NCBI GenBank assembly: GCA_021783695.1
Contig: JAJXTO010000026.1
Span: 1 to 40,050 of the forward strand
Reading direction: 5' to 3'
Length of the DNA: 40,050 nt
Source: Pseudomonadota bacterium
Lineage (GTDB): Bacteria > Pseudomonadota > Gammaproteobacteria > Burkholderiales > Burkholderiaceae_C
Shown here: piece after piece, positions 37,501-40,050 of the stretch
Position numbering within the stretch: the stretch's first letter is position 1
Layout of the letters: the number at the start of each line of letters is the position of its first letter
Notes under the pieces: generated by a model
Seen by the model: only the letters and a program-made list of their open reading frames with translations
Told to the model about the DNA's origin: nothing
Databases searched by the model: none
Program-made: the position numbers and the translations under genes

Positions 37501-38463
37501 ATGTCCCTAGACACGTCCCTGCAAAACCAACCGCAGGTGTTGCTGGCCAATCCGCGTGGGTTCTGCGCCGGTGTGGATCGCGCCATCGACATTGTCGAAC
37601 ATGCCTTGGCGCGCTTTGGCGCGCCGATCTATGTCCGCCATGAAATCGTCCACAACACTTATGTGGTGAACGATCTGAAGTCCAAGGGCGCGATTTTTGT
37701 CGAGGAACTCGAAGCTGTGCCCAAGGGCGGAACGGTCGTGTTCTCGGCTCACGGAGTGTCGCAGACCGTGCGCGCGCAGGCGCAGGCGCTGGGGCTGCAG
37801 GTGTTTGACGCCACCTGTCCGCTGGTGACCAAGGTGCATGTGGAAGTCGCAAAAATGCGCCGCAATGGCCTGGAAATCGTGATGATCGGCCACGCCGGGC
37901 ACCCCGAGGTCGAAGGCACGATGGGGCAGGCTGACGGCATCCATCTGGTACAGACCGTGGACGATGTCGCCCGCTTGCCCATCGCGCTGGACGCCCCGCT
38001 GGCTTACGTCACCCAGACCACGCTGTCGGTAGACGATGCAGCCCACATCGTGGCCGCGCTGCGCCGACGCTTTCCGCAAATCCACGAGCCGAAAAAACAG
38101 GACATCTGTTATGCCACCCAGAACCGGCAGGACGCGGTCAAGGTGCTCACCCCGCAGGTCGATGTGCTGATCGTGGTTGGCAGCCCCACCAGTTCCAATT
38201 CCAACCGCCTGCGCGAAGTGGCGCAGCGCATGGGAAAACCTGCCTACATGGTGGATTGCGCAGACGACCTGCGTCCGGAATGGGTAAGCGGTGCCCGGCA
38301 GATCGGACTCACCGCCGGAGCGTCTGCGCCCGAAGCCCTGGTGGAGCAAGTCATCGCCCGGCTCAGGCAGCTTGGCGCCGTGTCGGTGCGTAGCGTGGAC
38401 GGCGTGACCGAGTCGGTGCAATTCCCCCTGCCGCGCGGTTTGGTGGTCAAAGCAGATTCCTGA
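37501..38463 (+). CDS. ispH: 4-hydroxy-3-methylbut-2-enyl diphosphate reductase
   Basis: A 320-residue IspH (LytB), the last enzyme of the MEP pathway, producing IPP and DMAPP with a [4Fe-4S] cluster. The three cluster cysteines are visible in [17 protein letters not shown] near residue 19, [12 protein letters not shown] near 105 and [11 protein letters not shown] near 205. The proton-relay segment [17 protein letters not shown] is near 232. ATG 37501 is chosen because an earlier in-frame TTG adds residues outside the family and overlaps the upstream gene. It belongs with dxs and ispA elsewhere in the window. Confidence 0.95.
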   Translation: MSLDTSLQNQPQVLLANPRGFCAGVDRAIDIVEHALARFGAPIYVRHEIVHNTYVVNDLKSKGAIFVEELEAVPKGGTVVFSAHGVSQTVRAQAQALGLQVFDATCPLVTKVHVEVAKMRRNGLEIVMIGHAGHPEVEGTMGQADGIHLVQTVDDVARLPIALDAPLAYVTQTTLSVDDAAHIVAALRRRFPQIHEPKKQDICYATQNRQDAVKVLTPQVDVLIVVGSPTSSNSNRLREVAQRMGKPAYMVDCADDLRPEWVSGARQIGLTAGASAPEALVEQVIARLRQLGAVSVRSVDGVTESVQFPLPRGLVVKADS

Positions 38464-39810
<1,347 letters not shown>

Positions 39811-39853
39811 TATACTCTACCGTTTCCCGAATTGCCGCGGAACATAAACACCC

Positions 39854-39943
39854 GGAAAGGTGGCAGAGTGGTTGAATGTACCTGACTCGAAATCAGGCGT
39901 AGGCGCAAGCCTACCGAGGGTTCGAATCCCTCCCTTTCCGCCA
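39854..39943 (+). tRNA. tRNA-Ser (anticodon CGA)
   Basis: A 90-base gene including an encoded CCA end. The acceptor stem is GGAAAGG with CCTTTCC, the anticodon stem CCTGA/TCAGG holds the loop CTCGAAA with anticodon CGA at 39888-39890, a long variable arm (GTAGGC-GCAA-GCCTAC) follows, and the T arm is GAGGGTTCGAATCCCTC. The long variable arm is diagnostic of a class II tRNA and fits serine. It reads UCG codons. Confidence 0.97.
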
Positions 39944-39946
39944 AAA

Positions 39947-39981
39947 AATAATCCTAAGTGATTGATTCACTTAGGATTATT
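39947..39981 (+). terminator. Rho-independent terminator after tRNA-Ser
   Basis: A perfect 15-bp stem (39947-39961 with 39967-39981) and a TTGAT loop, bounded by an A-run before and a T-rich TTCTTTT after. It begins four bases past the tRNA CCA end, so it likely ends the serS-tRNA-Ser transcript. Its symmetry with A- and T-rich edges means it could work in both directions. Confidence 0.92.
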
Positions 39982-40050
39982 TCTTTTCTGCGGCAGCCTG
40001 CCCACAAGATTGCCCACAAAACAACATCAGAGCCCACGCGGCAACCCCAT

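Overview
This window looks like a chromosomal segment of a GC-rich betaproteobacterium. The xseB-ispA-dxs block, FolE2, the SlpA-like FKBP next to ispH, and IS3/IS110-type elements all point to Burkholderiales. A Thiomonas-like organism is my best guess, from gene content only. Most of the window is ordinary core DNA. AT-rich or lower-GC patches (about 1-1000, 9400-10600, 26700-29600 and 29750-32400) hold transferred, decayed or mobile DNA.

Region 1-1000 has the tail of an IS4-type transposase, cut off by a dispersed repeat, and a ParE/Phd-like toxin-antitoxin pair. Region 1031-3883 has a LysR regulator divergent from ilvD. Region 3901-12238 is a purine salvage locus: ruined tails of xdhC and guaD fused by a deletion, a complete BMP-family nucleoside/purine ABC importer (ATPase, two permeases, binding protein), then an adenine-deaminase-type enzyme and a DUF1415 protein. 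A small block with a VOC protein and a GNAT acetyltransferase, bordered by copies of a GGGGTCAGGTCTAG repeat, interrupts this locus. Region 12500-16637 has an exported dienelactone-hydrolase-like protein, two tandem universal stress proteins, a mercaptopyruvate-type sulfurtransferase and a Rieske oxygenase.

Region 16806-20522 is a tight xseB-ispA-dsbB-dxs operon. With ispH at 37501, the window carries three isoprenoid genes. Region 20538-24057 is a zinc-uptake module, znuA divergent from znuCB, with a good Zur-box candidate between them, followed by the zinc-independent GTP cyclohydrolase folE2. mutS follows on the minus strand.

Region 27361-29563 is a decaying sensory cluster: a frameshifted EAL phosphodiesterase gene, a multiply broken SOUL heme-binding lipoprotein gene and an intact stand-alone BLUF blue-light sensor. 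Region 29756-31985 is an internally deleted IS3-family element into which an apparently complete IS110-family element has inserted. The IS110 left end carries a likely bridge RNA. Its four guide segments can be matched by eye to the element's own ends and to its insertion site. This is the most interesting signal in the window.

Region 32413-39981 returns to core genes: an FtsX-like permease, a group II truncated hemoglobin, Smr and RadC proteins, an SlpA-like FKBP, ispH, serS, tRNA-Ser(CGA) and a strong terminator.
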